Positions 12,231-24,820 of a stretch of DNA of 64,000 nucleotides are shown here, piece after piece. The stretch spans positions 18,408,001 through 18,472,000 of the forward strand of contig JAPTOF010000004.1 of NCBI GenBank assembly GCA_028554755.1, written 5' to 3'. The stretch is from Cordia subcordata. Taxonomy: Eukaryota > Streptophyta > Magnoliopsida > Boraginales > Cordiaceae. The first letter of the stretch is position 1, and every line of letters starts with the position of its first letter. A program made the translations under genes and the position numbers. Under the pieces are notes generated by a model. That model was not told where the DNA came from and made no database searches. It saw only the letters and a program-made list of their open reading frames with translations.

Positions 12231-13170
12231 TAAATTTTTTATTTAGTTAATGCATTAGCAATTATTGTAGGTCAATGGGGCGTTAGTCGAATATGTGTCC
12301 GAAGGTCCAGAATAGCGCTTCTAAGAATAGCACTATGCCTTTTTTTTTGTCAAACCAATTTGATTTTGGCAATGTGTATTACAATGTCAAAGGCCCTGCT
12401 AGTCAATATGGTAGCAATAGCAATATCATGGGATACATATTTGATTCTCAAACATCTAGTTCTTTGCTTCATTTCCAAAATAACCAATTTCATAAATAAG
12501 GTATGTAATTTTTATTTTCAATAACTGGTGTAGGTTTAGTTTGATTAGGTTATACATTAAATTATTAACATAGTAATTAAATAATATTGATTAAAGTAAT
12601 ATATGCCATCTTTAATTTGGATTATCAAAAAAGAATTTAGAAATTATTCACAAATATATATTAATTTAAGAATAATAAATTTTTATTCCATATTATTTTT
12701 GTAATTAACCTATTAAATTAAACATATACAACTAAACTAGACTAATTAATTACCTAAATTTTACTTCCCACCCAAAAATAATTCACTTTCCTCCCAAACA
12801 CCCTATACACCCTACCCCTCAAAAGTCAAATGTCATAGAGTTGTCATTTCCATCCCATCTCTTTCTCTTTCTACCTTTCCCTCTTCTCTCTTTATTCTTT
12901 CTTTCTTTCTTTTTTCTCGTTCTTCGATCTTCTCTTCTTCTTCAATGAAAGAGAACTTGTTCATTTCGTTCTTTCAACCAAAAAGCCTCTCCACTCTCCA
13001 AAAAAGCAAAAAGGGTAACTCTTTCAATTCTCCTCTAGTATGTATGAGAGCTACATGCATGCATGTTTCTCTTATTTTACTTTTCTGATTAGGATTTTGT
13101 ATGCTTTTTTCTCTTTGTTTTTGTTTTGTTTTTTCAGAAAATACAAAAAATTATATGCATGCATGTTTAG
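12231..13170. other. Non-coding, CT-rich block near right end
   Basis: No gene is supported. A possible tail of the Mutator-like element lies at 12265-12500. AT-rich DNA follows. A pyrimidine-rich block (12840-12945) then looks like a plant 5' leader, followed by AAGGGTAACT near 13010, which could be a splice donor. Confidence 0.4.
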
Positions 13171-13174
13171 AAAG

Positions 13175-13452
13175 TTTTCTTCTTTACCATGTGCAAAAAA
13201 CTATAAATTTGAGTATTTTTGTACCCAAAACTTTCTCTACCATGCGTAATAAGGTAAAAATTTTGAGTGGTTAGTGTTGTCAAAAAGTTTTATTCTTGAA
13301 CTTGGTAATGAGCTAATATTTTGAGATTTTCATTCACAAAATTTTCTTCTTTATCATTGGTAAAATACTAATATTTTGAGTAATTTTCATTGTGAATGTT
13401 TTCTTCTTTACTGTGCGTAGAAAGCTAATATTTTGAGTGATTTTGTTTTAGA
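13175..13452. repeat. Degenerate minisatellite, about 65-75 bp period
   Basis: Four to five diverged units of the pattern TTTTCTTCTTTACC...GTAAAA...CTAATATTTTGAGT repeat up to TTTTAG at 13446-13451. The block ends exactly at a splice-acceptor-like AG, so it may sit inside an intron of a decayed gene. Confidence 0.55.
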
Positions 13453-13720
13453 ATGTCGACTAACACTGCCTACTATGTTGGTGACTATGAGTACTTGGAC
13501 CTACGATATGCAATCATAGGCGTCATTGCAACCGTTAAGCAGAATCTGAAATGTGAGGGATCTGGAGAAGGCCTCTCTTGGAAAGCTCTTTTACACTTGT
13601 AGCACCTGTGATTACTTTAACTGGTATGTGCCAAGATTGATTACTGTGGAAGAAACTGGGATACCTCTCCATCCTACCCACCATAATGTAAATGATGATG
13701 AAGTTGGAGGATTAGTGTAA
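13453..13720 (+). pseudogene. Decayed small gene, possibly GRF-type zinc finger
   Basis: ATG 13453 follows an acceptor-like TTTTAG and opens about 50 codons (MSTNTAYYVGDYEYLDLRYA). After a frame change, TCSTCDYFNWYVPRL near 13590 looks like the CxxFxW end of a GRF zinc finger, as seen in plant transposon-linked proteins. No long frame is left. Identity is tentative. Confidence 0.3.
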
Positions 13721-14655
13721 AGAACTAGGCCAGTAAGGAGGATGAAGGTTGACAACCTCAAGCTATTTTTTATTGTTGTTTGTTTAAGTTTATTTTTTTA
13801 TACTTATTTACATTGAATTGTAAGATTAAATATTAACTACATGATACTCTTTAAGTTTAGTTTGTGCTTTTATTTTCTATTATTTTTTATTTTATGTTGT
13901 AAGTTTTTTTTTTAAAAGTTTTTAGTATTTTAATACAAGAAATGTGTGTTAATGTTTGTTAAATTTTATAGTTCAATTTAATTTTTAGTCTAAAAAATAT
14001 TTTGAAGTCTTTGCATTCAAAATTGACAAAAAAAAAAGGTCTTTCATTTAGAAGAAAATTTGTAAGTACTTATATAAAAAACCAAAAATGAAGAACAAAA
14101 AAAATTATCTAGATTTGCTTAGTTGGATTTTTGCATTGCTTAGACCACAACAATTAGATGTAGTTGCTATGATTTTGCTTAACCACGTTGATGTCTTAGC
14201 TATCAAAAGCTTGGCTCAAGAAGTTTAAGCGGGGCATTTTTTGATGGCTAAATCTATAGTAATTCTAGCTCCTAAAATTTCTTGGACACTAATTTTTCTA
14301 CAATAAAACTTCACATAGCATAATTGCTTTCTTAGCTCCCTAAGTTTGGTACAATACTTGGAGGTGAAAACCTAGAAGTCTAGAAACCATGGCGCCCATG
14401 TTTAACTTTAAGAAATATAGATACATACTAAAGAGAGGGAAGTGAGCATATGGCAACAATGAAATTAAAGAGCCTTAAGAATGTCCCTTAAGCATGGTAA
14501 ACATTATATACAGGAAACATTAAGCCAGAACTTTACATTGTCTACAAAAATTGGAGAAGTACAACCTAATAAAGGTAATAAAAACCATCACTTATACATG
14601 CATAAACTACTATCCATAAACATACATAAATACCATTCGTTCATACACTTATAAC
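13721..14655. other. Non-coding AT-rich stretch
   Basis: I see no gene, clear repeat unit or RNA here. T-rich and A-rich runs dominate. Confidence 0.5.
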
Positions 14656-14859
14656 TGCCTACGAATCATCAAACCACTCATAACTATCAATAATCCGTAT
14701 AAATAAAAACCATTCATGCACACACATTACTGTCCCTAACTTAATAAAACCATTTATAAACATAATTGTTAAAAAACCACCAAACCATAAGTGTTCATAA
14801 ACTAACCAAACACAAACCATCAGATTGTTCATAAACCAACCAAACACAATAGTAAAAGT

Positions 14860-15365
14860 TTAGTACTTTCGCTCATTCTCTTCATCATCACGTATAGCCA
14901 GGGTTGCAAGATTACCCCAATGGTGCCACATTTCAATAGCTAAATCTTCACAATATGTGGCAAAAAAAATTGATGAAAAAGCACCTAGAGATCTGGGATG
15001 CTTCATTATCATGCAAACGTAAACTCCACAATTAGTTGACTTTAATTGCTTCGGAACCCACGGAGGACAATTCACTTCAAAGTAATAGACTGGCCTCATT
15101 TTTGTGTACTCCAATACATCATTGTGCTTGAAAAATTTATCCAAATGTTTAACTTGTATAATGTTTACATTTGTAAGCAATAAGCGTACGGAAAGGAACA
15201 ATTTATTTTAAGCATTTTCATCAAATTTTTACCAACTTGTTCACTTTTTATTTCAACATTGTGTTCATCCTTTTTCTGACAGACACAAATGTAAACCTCG
15301 TGCATACAGAAATCAACTATGACAAGATACCAATATTGATTTATATAATTAGCTGGGATGAACAT
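14860..15365 (-). pseudogene. Ulp1-like (C48) cysteine protease fragment
   Basis: Two overlapping minus-strand frames make one C48 fold remnant. FIPANYINQYWYLVIVDF at 15300-15362 fits the xHWxLxxxD motif, but the catalytic His is replaced by Tyr. PKQLKSTNCGVYVCMIM near 15003-15053 has the Gln-...-Cys pair of the NCGVY motif. A frame change lies near 15190. Ulp1-type domains are commonly carried by plant Mutator-like and CACTA-like transposons, which suits the neighbouring transposase remnant. It is broken and probably inactive. Confidence 0.75.
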
Positions 15366-15469
15366 TTAAATAAAAAAGTAATAAACAAATATTTTATAGA
15401 AAGACAACCTTCAAAACTATGTACTCGCATAAACCATAACGGGTAGTATGAATACCTGGTGGCAGTCTA

Positions 15470-17370
15470 CCAACTTTCTAGTGAATTGATGTGAATACTG
15501 AAAATGCCGTTGAAGTGTGATATACTATTCAGTTCACAAGCCCTAAATAGCACGCAAGCGTATGGGTTGTCTAGAGTATAACGTGCAAATGCAAAGTTGA
15601 ATCCACGAGGAGGCCAAACATGTATGGTGTCTTAAACTATGTGTACCCTAAAAAGCTACTTGTCGGGACCCTAAACTTTTTGGGTTTTTGGGATGGAATG
15701 AAATACGGGAAAAGTAAATCTAAGCTAAGGGCAAGAAAAGTAAAGGTGGTATGTATGTGATGGGGGAATTAAGTGATCTAAGAGGAGTCAAACGTCGAAA
15801 ATAAGGAATTACGGTGATTACGACTTGTTTATGGGTGATTACTATGTTCTTGATAGGGTTGCTTGATGGATTGTTTAGGTTGCTCTTATCTACACCTCTA
15901 ATTAACTTCCTAATGGTACCCTAAGGCTCAGTATGGGTCCATCCTTAGGCATTGACTACCTAGAGCTATAGTGTGGTCCTTATGACTTGGGCATTAGGGT
16001 TAGCTAGCTAAGGTTCTAGGTGACTTAGATCGATTTAACTTTAGTGTCTAAACCGTTTGATGGGTTTAAAGCCAAGACCTAGTCTGTCTAAGATCGACTA
16101 ACCTATCCTGAAACCTATTGGCTGGGTTTAAAGCCAAAGGAGACTTGAAGTAGGCTAGCCATTAATTAATCACCATCGATCGTCCATCACAATAGCGGGT
16201 ACAACATTGAAAGCGCAAAGGCATACACATCTAGGGCTTGGTATTTGAGAATATTCTGGTATATTCTACTATTAAACACAAAAACATGCTCATGTTACAC
16301 CAATTTAAACAATCGGCATGTATGCAATAGAAGCTATTCTTGCTATTAAACACCCAAACACATAGACATGTATATAAGCATTACCCACTTCATGTATATC
16401 ACCACACAAACACATAGACATGCCATACAATGATTTAGAAATGGTTAATAGCACAATAGACGTCAGTACATATATCTAACTTCATCAAGGCATTTCCATA
16501 AACACATAGATATGTATGTAAAATTGCCATTAAAACCATAAGCACAAAGGATATATACATATATCCATCAAGTATCCATAACAATGATGTAACAATTAAT
16601 CCGCAATACAAGAGTAAGTCACCCCATATAACTTTGATTACACACAGATTAAGCTAGGATAAAAGAGAGATAGGAACGCTACCCTTTTATCCATAGCCAT
16701 GTCTTTACAATCCAAGAGCTTGAGCTCCAATTTCCAAATGTTTGATCCTCTTAGATGCTTGATTCCAAGTGCTAAATATGTGTGGGTGGGTGTGTGTAAG
16801 ATGAGTGAAAGAGGAATTAGGGTTTAGGGAAATAGGTATGTGGAATAGTTGGTGTTCCCTCTTTTGAATAGCTTAGGAAATGAACTTTTAAAGGTGCCAG
16901 CGGGTTCTATCGGAAGCCCCACTGGTCGACCGACAAGATGGGGACTAGGTAACCAGCAAGATGATTTACTCTCTGCCTCTACCAGTCGACTAGAAGAGGC
17001 CCTAGGGGTGACTGGCAGGGGCAATATTATGCTCCAATCTCGGCCGATTCTACTCCGGTTATTTTCGATTGCTCCGATCCTCGTTTGCACGCCTCCAAGC
17101 TCATTTTCTTTGCTCTTTTCATCCTTGAAGCCCTTTTGCAAGCTTGATCATTCTATGATAATCTCCATTCATGCTTCAAGCGTTGCATCATTTCTCACCT
17201 AAAACATAAGAAATAAGTGTTTAGTGCAGTACTTTCTCTATAAGCTCATCTATGTACACTTATATCCTTGTATGCTCAAATATAGTATAAATACAATACT
17301 AAGGCTATTTAATAAGCACTGAAACACCTCTAAATAGATATAGAAATATAATACGAAACCACACACAAAA
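15470..17370 (+). repeat. Dispersed repeat, arm 2 (opposite orientation to arm 1)
   Basis: Contains GGTTTAAAGCC twice (near 16065 and 16127), several ACACATAGACATG words at 16360-16510 and a 3' GTC-rich part near 16900-17100. These mirror, in reverse orientation, the elements of 8050-9730. The reading at 16849-17202 is open but has no recognisable protein features, so I do not call it a gene. Confidence 0.45.
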
Positions 17371-17399
17371 CTAACACATCAAAGTGTCTCTTCTTTGAT

Positions 17400-19017
17400 G
17401 GGCACTCCCTTAATCCCTTGAAAGATCAATTCTGCAATCTATACAAATTCGAGATTATATTAGTGCAAACAAATGGTACATTAGTAAGGAAAACTAATTA
17501 AAGAAAAACTAAATGTAATAATGCTCATAAAGACTATGTGGGAAGATACACGTAAGCATTATAGCATCTTCTTATTGAAAATCGTGAAGACTTTCCCTTG
17601 ATTTCCACGCGTAGGATCAAGCTCTAAAATTAAAATTTTCAAAAGATTTAGTATTACCTCATAATTCTTGCACTGAATACCTTGCCTTGCAGAAGCATCG
17701 AGCTCCTTCTCTTCATACATGTTCAAAAATTGTTGGAAGAGGCTACTTTTGGTGTAGGGTTTTGGGAGAGAATTTTCTAACATCAGGTTTTCACAAAAAC
17801 CTTTGTCCAAGAAATAATGAGAAATCTCCTTATATAGGGAGATATGGGCTTTCTATAAAGCCCATCCCTACAACCCAATAAATCCAACTCTTTGGACTTA
17901 GAATTATGAACTTCTAAAATCTATATTAAAGTCCAAATTAAATCTATATTTGATTTATAAATAATAGCTCATGAATTAATTTTGATCCACATATCCAGTG
18001 CTAGCTAGACATAGTCAAAATTAATTCCGAGACCCGTAATAAGTAATTAAACATTATAATATTTAATTCTCAATTAAATATCTATAATGTTAATTATTTG
18101 AAATATTATTTAATTCATAATTAAATAATAACAAGTCTAATTCTCAATTAAACATGATTGAAATAATTACAATAGGGTCAATCCTTCAACTAATTTTCAA
18201 CCATATGCGTAACTCCGTAGGTTAAAACTTAAACCAGTAATACAAGGACTATTTTTGTATTAATCGATGATACCGTCATACCGTCTAGTGACGGTTCCCG
18301 ATGTCTAAATAAGCCGAATAGTTACAAGGCAATATTCAACGAACTTGGGTACCATGGTGGATTCCTTATAACCCTCAATATTCTGAAATAACCCTAAGGG
18401 CATGGTAAAATTGTCAAATCCCTAATCTTCTATTCCATGTCAAGTCCTAATCTTATCATGACTCATCATGACATAACCATGTGACACATCACACAGAAAG
18501 CTTTTGCCGAAGTCTTTATGAATTAGGGGTAGGTAGAATATCGTTTTTCTAATACCCAGAGCAGTTAACCCCATCTTGACCTATGCATTGACTTCGCAGC
18601 ACTTGCACATACCTAGCAGCCTTTTATCACCAGATTAGAAATTCAGATAGTTCAGTGCCAAAGCATAGGGAGTAATCAGCTAGTCTCCATGCCTATCTTA
18701 CGTCTAAGGGAATGCGACATCCATGTGCACCATAAGTTATCCTTTGATAATAGGGTATATACCATAGGATGCTTATAAATAGAGTCATATTCAGTGAGCG
18801 TGTCTCTACACCTCACTGTGGGTCACACTAGTGTCTCCGTAGCCATTGGTCATGAGGATAACCAACTCATGTAATGCACTATAACCTATGCTCAATAGAA
18901 TCAATATCCTAGTATCAATTCTATCATTTGATTACGAACTATGTTTAAGGAAGACCGAGCTATCCCTCATTCACATAGCCCTATTAAGTCGTCCTAGGGA
19001 CTACGTCATGCTCTAAC
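17400..19017 (-). mobile_element. LTR-like non-coding relic (solo LTR or LARD part)
   Basis: Read on the minus strand, the block begins TGTTAGAGCATGACG at 19017, is AT-rich in the middle, has TATATAAGGAGA at about 17830-17840 and then a leader-like stretch. That is the layout of a long plant LTR with its own TATA box. I could not place the far end or a target duplication, and there is no coding domain. Confidence 0.4.
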
Positions 19018-19449
19018 AATTAAGGAGAAGATGTATGATATGACCTAAGGCTGAAAGTAAGATGATTCATGTACAAATCATTGCGAAATCTATAATAGAC
19101 GACTGACTTTAGGACACCATGCCTAACACTTCAGCCCAAGCATCAATGCAAAATTGAGAGACACAGCAGTCCACGATTTATCAAAAGACAATTATGAAAA
19201 ACTTTTATTAATAATAATTAACTTTACTTAATAATGTAAATAAACAATATAAAACTAAATTAATAATAGTTAAGGTAATGAAAAAGCCTGGCATGAGTTT
19301 AAAAATTTAGCCTCGCATAAAATAAGTAGCCTATGTCCATAACAACTTCCCTAGAGTACATAAGATGTTATAGCTTTGTTAATTTGCCCAAAAAGAATAA
19401 TTAAAACATACAAGAAACACAACATATCACCTAGAGTCCTTCTTAAAGA

Positions 19450-20066
19450 AGAATGAAAAACCAAGTAGTGTAGGATCCTCACCATTAAATTTTTAGCATC
19501 CTCAATAGTAAGTATACATATAGGTGAAGGGATGACATTGGAGTTGTCACTACCGATGGCAATAAAACTACTAGCTTGATCCACTTCCACTTTCTTTTAC
19601 GACAACCTTCCATATTCTTACCCTTCAAAGCAATCAAATGCTTCATTCTAGCTGCAGTTGTCTTCTTGATGACTCTATTATTTTTATTGTCTATCGGGGA
19701 TGTGATTGATAGTGAGCCATAATTGTCGCCTAACAAATCCTTCGACCCAATCCCATCATACCCCAAAAATTTTGTGCTACGTATTGCTTTTTTTTTTCCT
19801 TCATTTGCTCTTTCCTTTCTAAATACATTCAAATTAGAAGAGGCCCTACACCTTCCCGATGCATCTACAAATAAACCAATTAGTAGCCTAACATCAATTT
19901 TAAGTTCACTAACATCTACTTTGAGATTTTCAATTTCCATTGCCCAGAACAATTTAAAAAAAAACAAATAACTAACAATTAATACAAATAATAAAAAAAG
20001 TAAAGCAAGTAGAAAAAGTAGAAGCAAAGCAAAACCTACTTCTTGCTGGATGATAGACCAGCACAA
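19450..20066 (-). pseudogene. Unrecognised degenerate coding region
   Basis: Minus-strand frame of 193 codons from 20066, with a Phe/Leu-rich start, then IENLKVDVSELKIDV, a basic stretch (RKERANEGKKKAIRSTK) and KRKWKW. A second frame (VDQASSFIAIGSDNSNV) takes over after a likely one-base shift near 19590. I do not recognise it. It lies on the same strand as the Ulp1 fragment and upstream of it, so it may be the 5' part of the same transposon gene split by the repeats at 15470-19017. Confidence 0.35.
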
Positions 20067-21712
20067 GAAGAAAAACCTCCTTTCTCTTAGATTTACTTGT
20101 TGGTAACATGCAAAACAAAATTAAAAAGGGAATATAAACGAGCTAAAACTGGAATAGAAACTGTTGCTTAAATATTTCTTCAAGTCCTAATAGATTGAAA
20201 GCAGAAGAAATTATATTGAACCATTACAAATTTTAATTCTTTATTTTGGAATCTAAGAGTACAAGATTACAAATTTCAATATGAGACAGTACAAATGACC
20301 CAAAACAATGAATTACATATCTAAACATATATTGTTGCTTTAGTATACCTAGCTCTAATAGTAGACCATGCAAGCTAATTCACTGATAAGAGAAATCAAT
20401 CTTTAGTAACCATCCAACAGATTGTCCATCGTAACAAAAGTTTCATCCAACATTATCATCATAAATTTAGTTTATTGCCAGAAGTAAAGCAATGACATAT
20501 ATTACTTGAATGAATTTCATATCCTCCTTAAGTAAATACTATAACACTAGTTGGTACAATTTACATATCACACTTTAGAAAACTCTGTAGGAAGTAAAGA
20601 TTAGATGCATAGTACAATTAAAACTGAAATAGATTAAATAATTTTTACTGTTAATATGAGAAACTAAAACTAAAACCAAAACTATGATTGTATAAGAAAC
20701 TCAAACTAAAACTAAAATTACGATGTCATTTTTTACTATTAGTATAAGAAACTGAAAAAACCATGAAAAAAAGGTAGTACAAATTAGATATATAGTACAC
20801 CTGCATGAAAAATGAAACTAAAAATGTACTCATTGAGATGTAGAAAAAAGACCTACCATCACACACATAACCACAAAAACTTGAAAGCATATGTACTAAT
20901 GCATCACACACGCACACACACACATAAAAGCTAACAGAGATCTGAAAAAAGACCCAATATCCTTACACATATGCACATAAACTAGAACAGGTATAGAGCA
21001 TATATCTAAGAAATAAAATACAAATATAAGCTTCCATGTGAAGTAATGGTCTCTAAACATAAAAATAAAATAACATGTACAAAAATTTTGAGATGTAAGC
21101 ATACATTGTAATGGCCTCCAAACAAAATAAGAAAACCATATACCACATTATCATACAAAAAGAGAAATCTAGAAATGAAAAAATATATCAATAGTTTAGG
21201 GTTAGAGTACGAAGCGTACATGTTAAAGTTGGTGATACATGCAGTGACGAGTGCAAGCATCGACCTACCATGGTGATGTTAAGATTGAGTCGAAACATGT
21301 AAATCTCAACGACAACGATGAGATGATGGGGGAAAAGGGGTTAAGGATGGTGGAGAAAAAAGAACACTGGTCACTATAGAAGAAACAATGGGGTGAAGTT
21401 GGGGTGAGGAGACTGGAAAAGGGAAGGGTTTAGTGCAAGTGATGGAGATAATTTGATCATTCTGATGCCTATTATGATTTGATTTGGTAAGGGTTAGATG
21501 CCAGAGCCTCTCAAACAGTTGTCTTACGAAGCGTTTTTGTCGCAAAGAGTGGTACTGGTGAGTGAGTAGAGTAGGAAGGGGAAATGTCATGTTGCATAGA
21601 GTAAGAAAGCGTTAGGGGTTAGCTTGTACTAGCTTTAGGTGTAGTAATGAACTAAACCAAAACACTTTCAAACACATACGGTTACTTAGGTTAGGTTAAC
21701 ATATATTTACAA
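20067..21712. other. Non-coding stretch
   Basis: No supported gene. The minus-strand open frames here are T-rich low-complexity translations. A short (CA)n run is at 20905-20923. Confidence 0.5.
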
Positions 21713-21716
21713 TTAT

Positions 21717-21717
21717 A

Positions 21718-21758
<41 letters not shown>

Positions 21759-22170
21759 ATATCTAAGTAATAATAAATACATAGGTAGTACATATTATAA
21801 ATATAAAAGACATACAAAAACCTTTTTTTGTCAAAGTATATAAAAATTAATAGTGCTTCTTTTTGAAGTATATAAAAAAAGAAGTAATGGAGAAAAAGAA
21901 AAAAATGAGTTGGAAAGTGATAAAAGAAGCATTTAAGGTTACCCGCAAAAAAAAAAAAAAGAAACATGTAAGGCTGCTTAGCCAAAAAAAGAAAAAAGAA
22001 ATGTGTAAGATCTAATTTGATTGGGGAATAGGGGCTACTATATACACACAGACACACACGTATTAGATAGATAGATATACATATCAAATCAAGATACTTG
22101 TACCTAGATTAATGCATAAGATCAATTGAGTAACATATACATAACATATATACATACATACATATATATA

Positions 22171-22214
<44 letters not shown>

Positions 22215-22645
22215 TATAGATATATAGATACATATATGTGTGTGTGTGTGTATATATAACAATATTTTACATATCTAAGTAATAATATGTATACATAATA
22301 TATATTTATAAATATAAAAGACAATATAAAAAAACCTTTTTTTGTCAAAATATATAAAAACTAACAATGCCTTTTTTTTCTGAAATATATAAAAAAGAAA
22401 TAATGGAAAAAGAAACAAGTTGGAAAGTGATGAAAAATGTTTAAGGTTATCTGCAAAAAAAAAAAAAAAAAAAGAAGCATGTACGGCAACTCAGCCAAAA
22501 AAAGGAGAAAAAAAAGAAATGTGTAAGATCTAATTTGATTAGGGGTAGGGCTAATACACTCACAAACATCACATTAGATAGATAGATATGCATATCAAAT
22601 CAGAATACTCTTACCTAGATTAACATATAAGGTCAATTGAGTAAT
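21717..22645. repeat. Direct duplication of about 380 bp with microsatellites
   Basis: Block 21755-22133 is repeated at about 22262-22645, offset near 510 bases. Shared landmarks are TATCTAAGTAATAAT, an A-run preceding a CATGTA word, GTGTAAGATCTAATTTGATT and TAGATAGATAGATAT. A (TC)n(TA)n tract opens the first copy (21717-21760) and a long (TA)n tract (22170-22212) with (TG)n opens the second. The copies differ at many indels. Confidence 0.75.
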
Positions 22646-22988
22646 TTGGCTTGGCAATATTCTAGAAGCAGGTAGTTAGTGTAATTTTTAAAATTTAAAG
22701 GGCTATTCATCAAATAGTAGCGTTTGTTTTGTGGACCAACCTATTTCAAGTTTAATAATTTGAAAATTTTAGGTTTCTAATAAGTACTTAAGCAGTAGTA
22801 ATAGGAAAAATGAAATAAAAAGTAGCCTGAAAATGGGTGATAATAAGTGAGAACTATTTTTTTCCCCTTTTGGCTAGATAATAAGTGAGAATTTATGGGA
22901 ATGGTATCAAATAAGAATTGCAGATGTTTGACCCATCATAAAAACTGATGGTGCATTTATTTGACTCTTGTGATGCACTAGTTTTTAT

Positions 22989-23070
22989 ATACCAGAAACG
23001 GCCCAGGCAGCAGAGTACTAGCAGATAAACGAAAACATTATAGATCAAAAGATGTTCAGAAAATAACGAT
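22989..23070 (-). repeat. EPRV copy 2 terminal repeat, 3' copy
   Basis: Second copy of the 82-bp redundancy. In viral sense it ends ...GTTTCTGGTAT, so the insertion stops within the tRNA-Met primer site and host DNA follows. Confidence 0.9.
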
Positions 23071-23532
23071 AATTAAAACTAGCTTTAAATTTGAAAAAGT
23101 ACCTTAGTTTGATGGCGCAGCAATATGTTGAACACAGAGAGTTGCAAGAAAATAGAATTTTATTGATAGGAGAATATTACAAAGAGAGATTACAAGAAGT
23201 CAAAAGAAAAATCCCAACAAGCAAATACAACTTAGAACCTTAAATAGGCCCTAGGATTTCAAAGACAACAAAAGAAATAATTACAATCATTTTGCCTTTT
23301 GAAAAGTAAAAGAAAAGTTGATGACTATTGAATCACGCGGACAACTTTATCTGCTTTTGAGGAGTATGCGAGATTCTTGAGCTGAAAGCAGTTTGTCTTG
23401 TTTTGGTGGCAAAGTCACAGGTCTGGGACTATTCACCTTTTTGGAAAGGCATATTGGTACAATAATTTGATCTATACTCATGACTGCTTTCACCACTGAT
23501 GTCATGGGCATAAGTTTTTGGATTGTTATTTA
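23071..23532 (-). promoter_or_regulatory. EPRV copy 2 intergenic region
   Basis: Viral-sense TATTTAAG at 23239-23246 (TATATAAG in copy 1) and AATAAA at 23159-23164, with the terminal repeat following. The order and spacing match copy 1. Confidence 0.6.
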
Positions 23533-23535
23533 TCA

Positions 23536-24803
23536 GTCGAATGCTGACGTGTCAATTTCGAAATAGTCATCTTTGTTTTGGTTTGGGTCTTGAGAAGAAC
23601 TAGAAGAGGTTTGAGGAGAGTCTTCATCTTCTTCACTTCCATCTTCTTCATTTCTGAATTCTTTGAGGTAGGTTTTGAGAAGTTTTTTATATGTCTTCAG
23701 ATCTGGGATAGCTACAAATTGAGCTTGAAGTTGCGCCTTCTTTGCCAAGAATTGAGTTTGGACCTTTGAGACGATTGACGTTGCCCCTAGATGGGTGATA
23801 AACCAATCCTGCAAGTCAGCTTTAGTGAACTTTGAGCAATTAAATCCAACCCACCACTTTATGTTGATATTTCTTGCCAAATATGGTGGTGACTTGAGTG
23901 CGGCTGGTTTGATTTGCAAATCCCATGAAAGGATCCATGAGACATTGAACTGTGTACAAAAAATAAAAAGAGGATCGAAATATTGCCATTTTGAAGGAGT
24001 TTGGTATGACAATGTCCAATCCTTGAAAAATTTTGAAATGACCTCAGGGAAAATTTGAGTTGTTGGACTAAAGAGATTCCATCAATCACGGAACCAAAGG
24101 GGAGTGTCTTCGAGTTTGAATTGTTTGCAAAAGAAAAGAAACCAAAAATGCTGGTGAGATTTGTTTTGAAAAAAAGAAAACAACATTCCAAGCTTGTTTG
24201 TACTCAAAATAATTGAAATCAGAAGGGGAAAATTTTTGAGAAAAGGGCTTGGATTGAGAATGGGGGGCTTTCCAGTTTGAAGGAGAAAGAACCTTTTTGA
24301 CACAAATTTTTGAATAGGCAATTTGACCAACAGAATTTTTATTATGAGTAATTTCAATAGAATCAGTATCTACCAAGATAAACTCATAAAACTTTTGGGA
24401 CTTGAGATTATCATAGGTATGAATGCAGTGAGGGAAAAAGAATTCTTTGAGAAGGAACCAGGGGTCTTTGATGTGGGAATATTTTTGCTCAATCCAGAAT
24501 AGATTTACAAAAGTTTTGAGAATATACTGACTTTTGGCTAGTGACGTAGATTTTTGGGATGACTGAGGGTGTTGAGAGGAGCTTTGAGCTACTTGAGAGT
24601 AAGTTTGAAGAGGAGAAAAGGTTTGACAAGGAAACTAGAGAGTTTGTGGGCGTATTGGTAATCTGAGGGACTTTTCCTAAACTAACCATGTTACTTTGAG
24701 GGGTTTGGGGGATTTTTGAAGAGGATGATGATGCTCCTTGAGCATACAAATTCTTGGTGTTTGGTTTGGAACTGGAAGGACCTTTTGGATGACGTGAATC
24801 CAT
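23536..24803 (-). pseudogene. EPRV copy 2 ORF2, unknown function (broken)
   Basis: Begins at ATG 24803 (MDSRHPKGPSSSKPNTKNLY), Ser/Pro-rich. TAG near 24490 and frame changes at about 24090-24190 follow. The C-terminal 159 codons (24012-23536) are open: NIKWWVGFNCSKFTKADLQD, then KTYKKLLKTYLKEFRNEEDG and an acidic tail. The same blocks in the same order occur in copy 1, so this was a real viral protein. No known domain is recognised. Confidence 0.7.
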
Positions 24804-24820
24804 GCTTCTTCTCTCTTTCC

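Noticed and set aside
16824..17202. Open frames on both strands near 17000 as genes
   Set aside because: They lie in the dispersed repeat arm, overlap each other on opposite strands and have no recognisable features.
22140..22215. TA repeat as the viral integration site
   Set aside because: The viral edge at 22989 is over 700 bases away and its flanks are not TA repeats.
21713..22348. Long minus-strand frames rich in Tyr, Ile, Phe and Leu
   Set aside because: They are translations of TA/TC microsatellites and T-runs.
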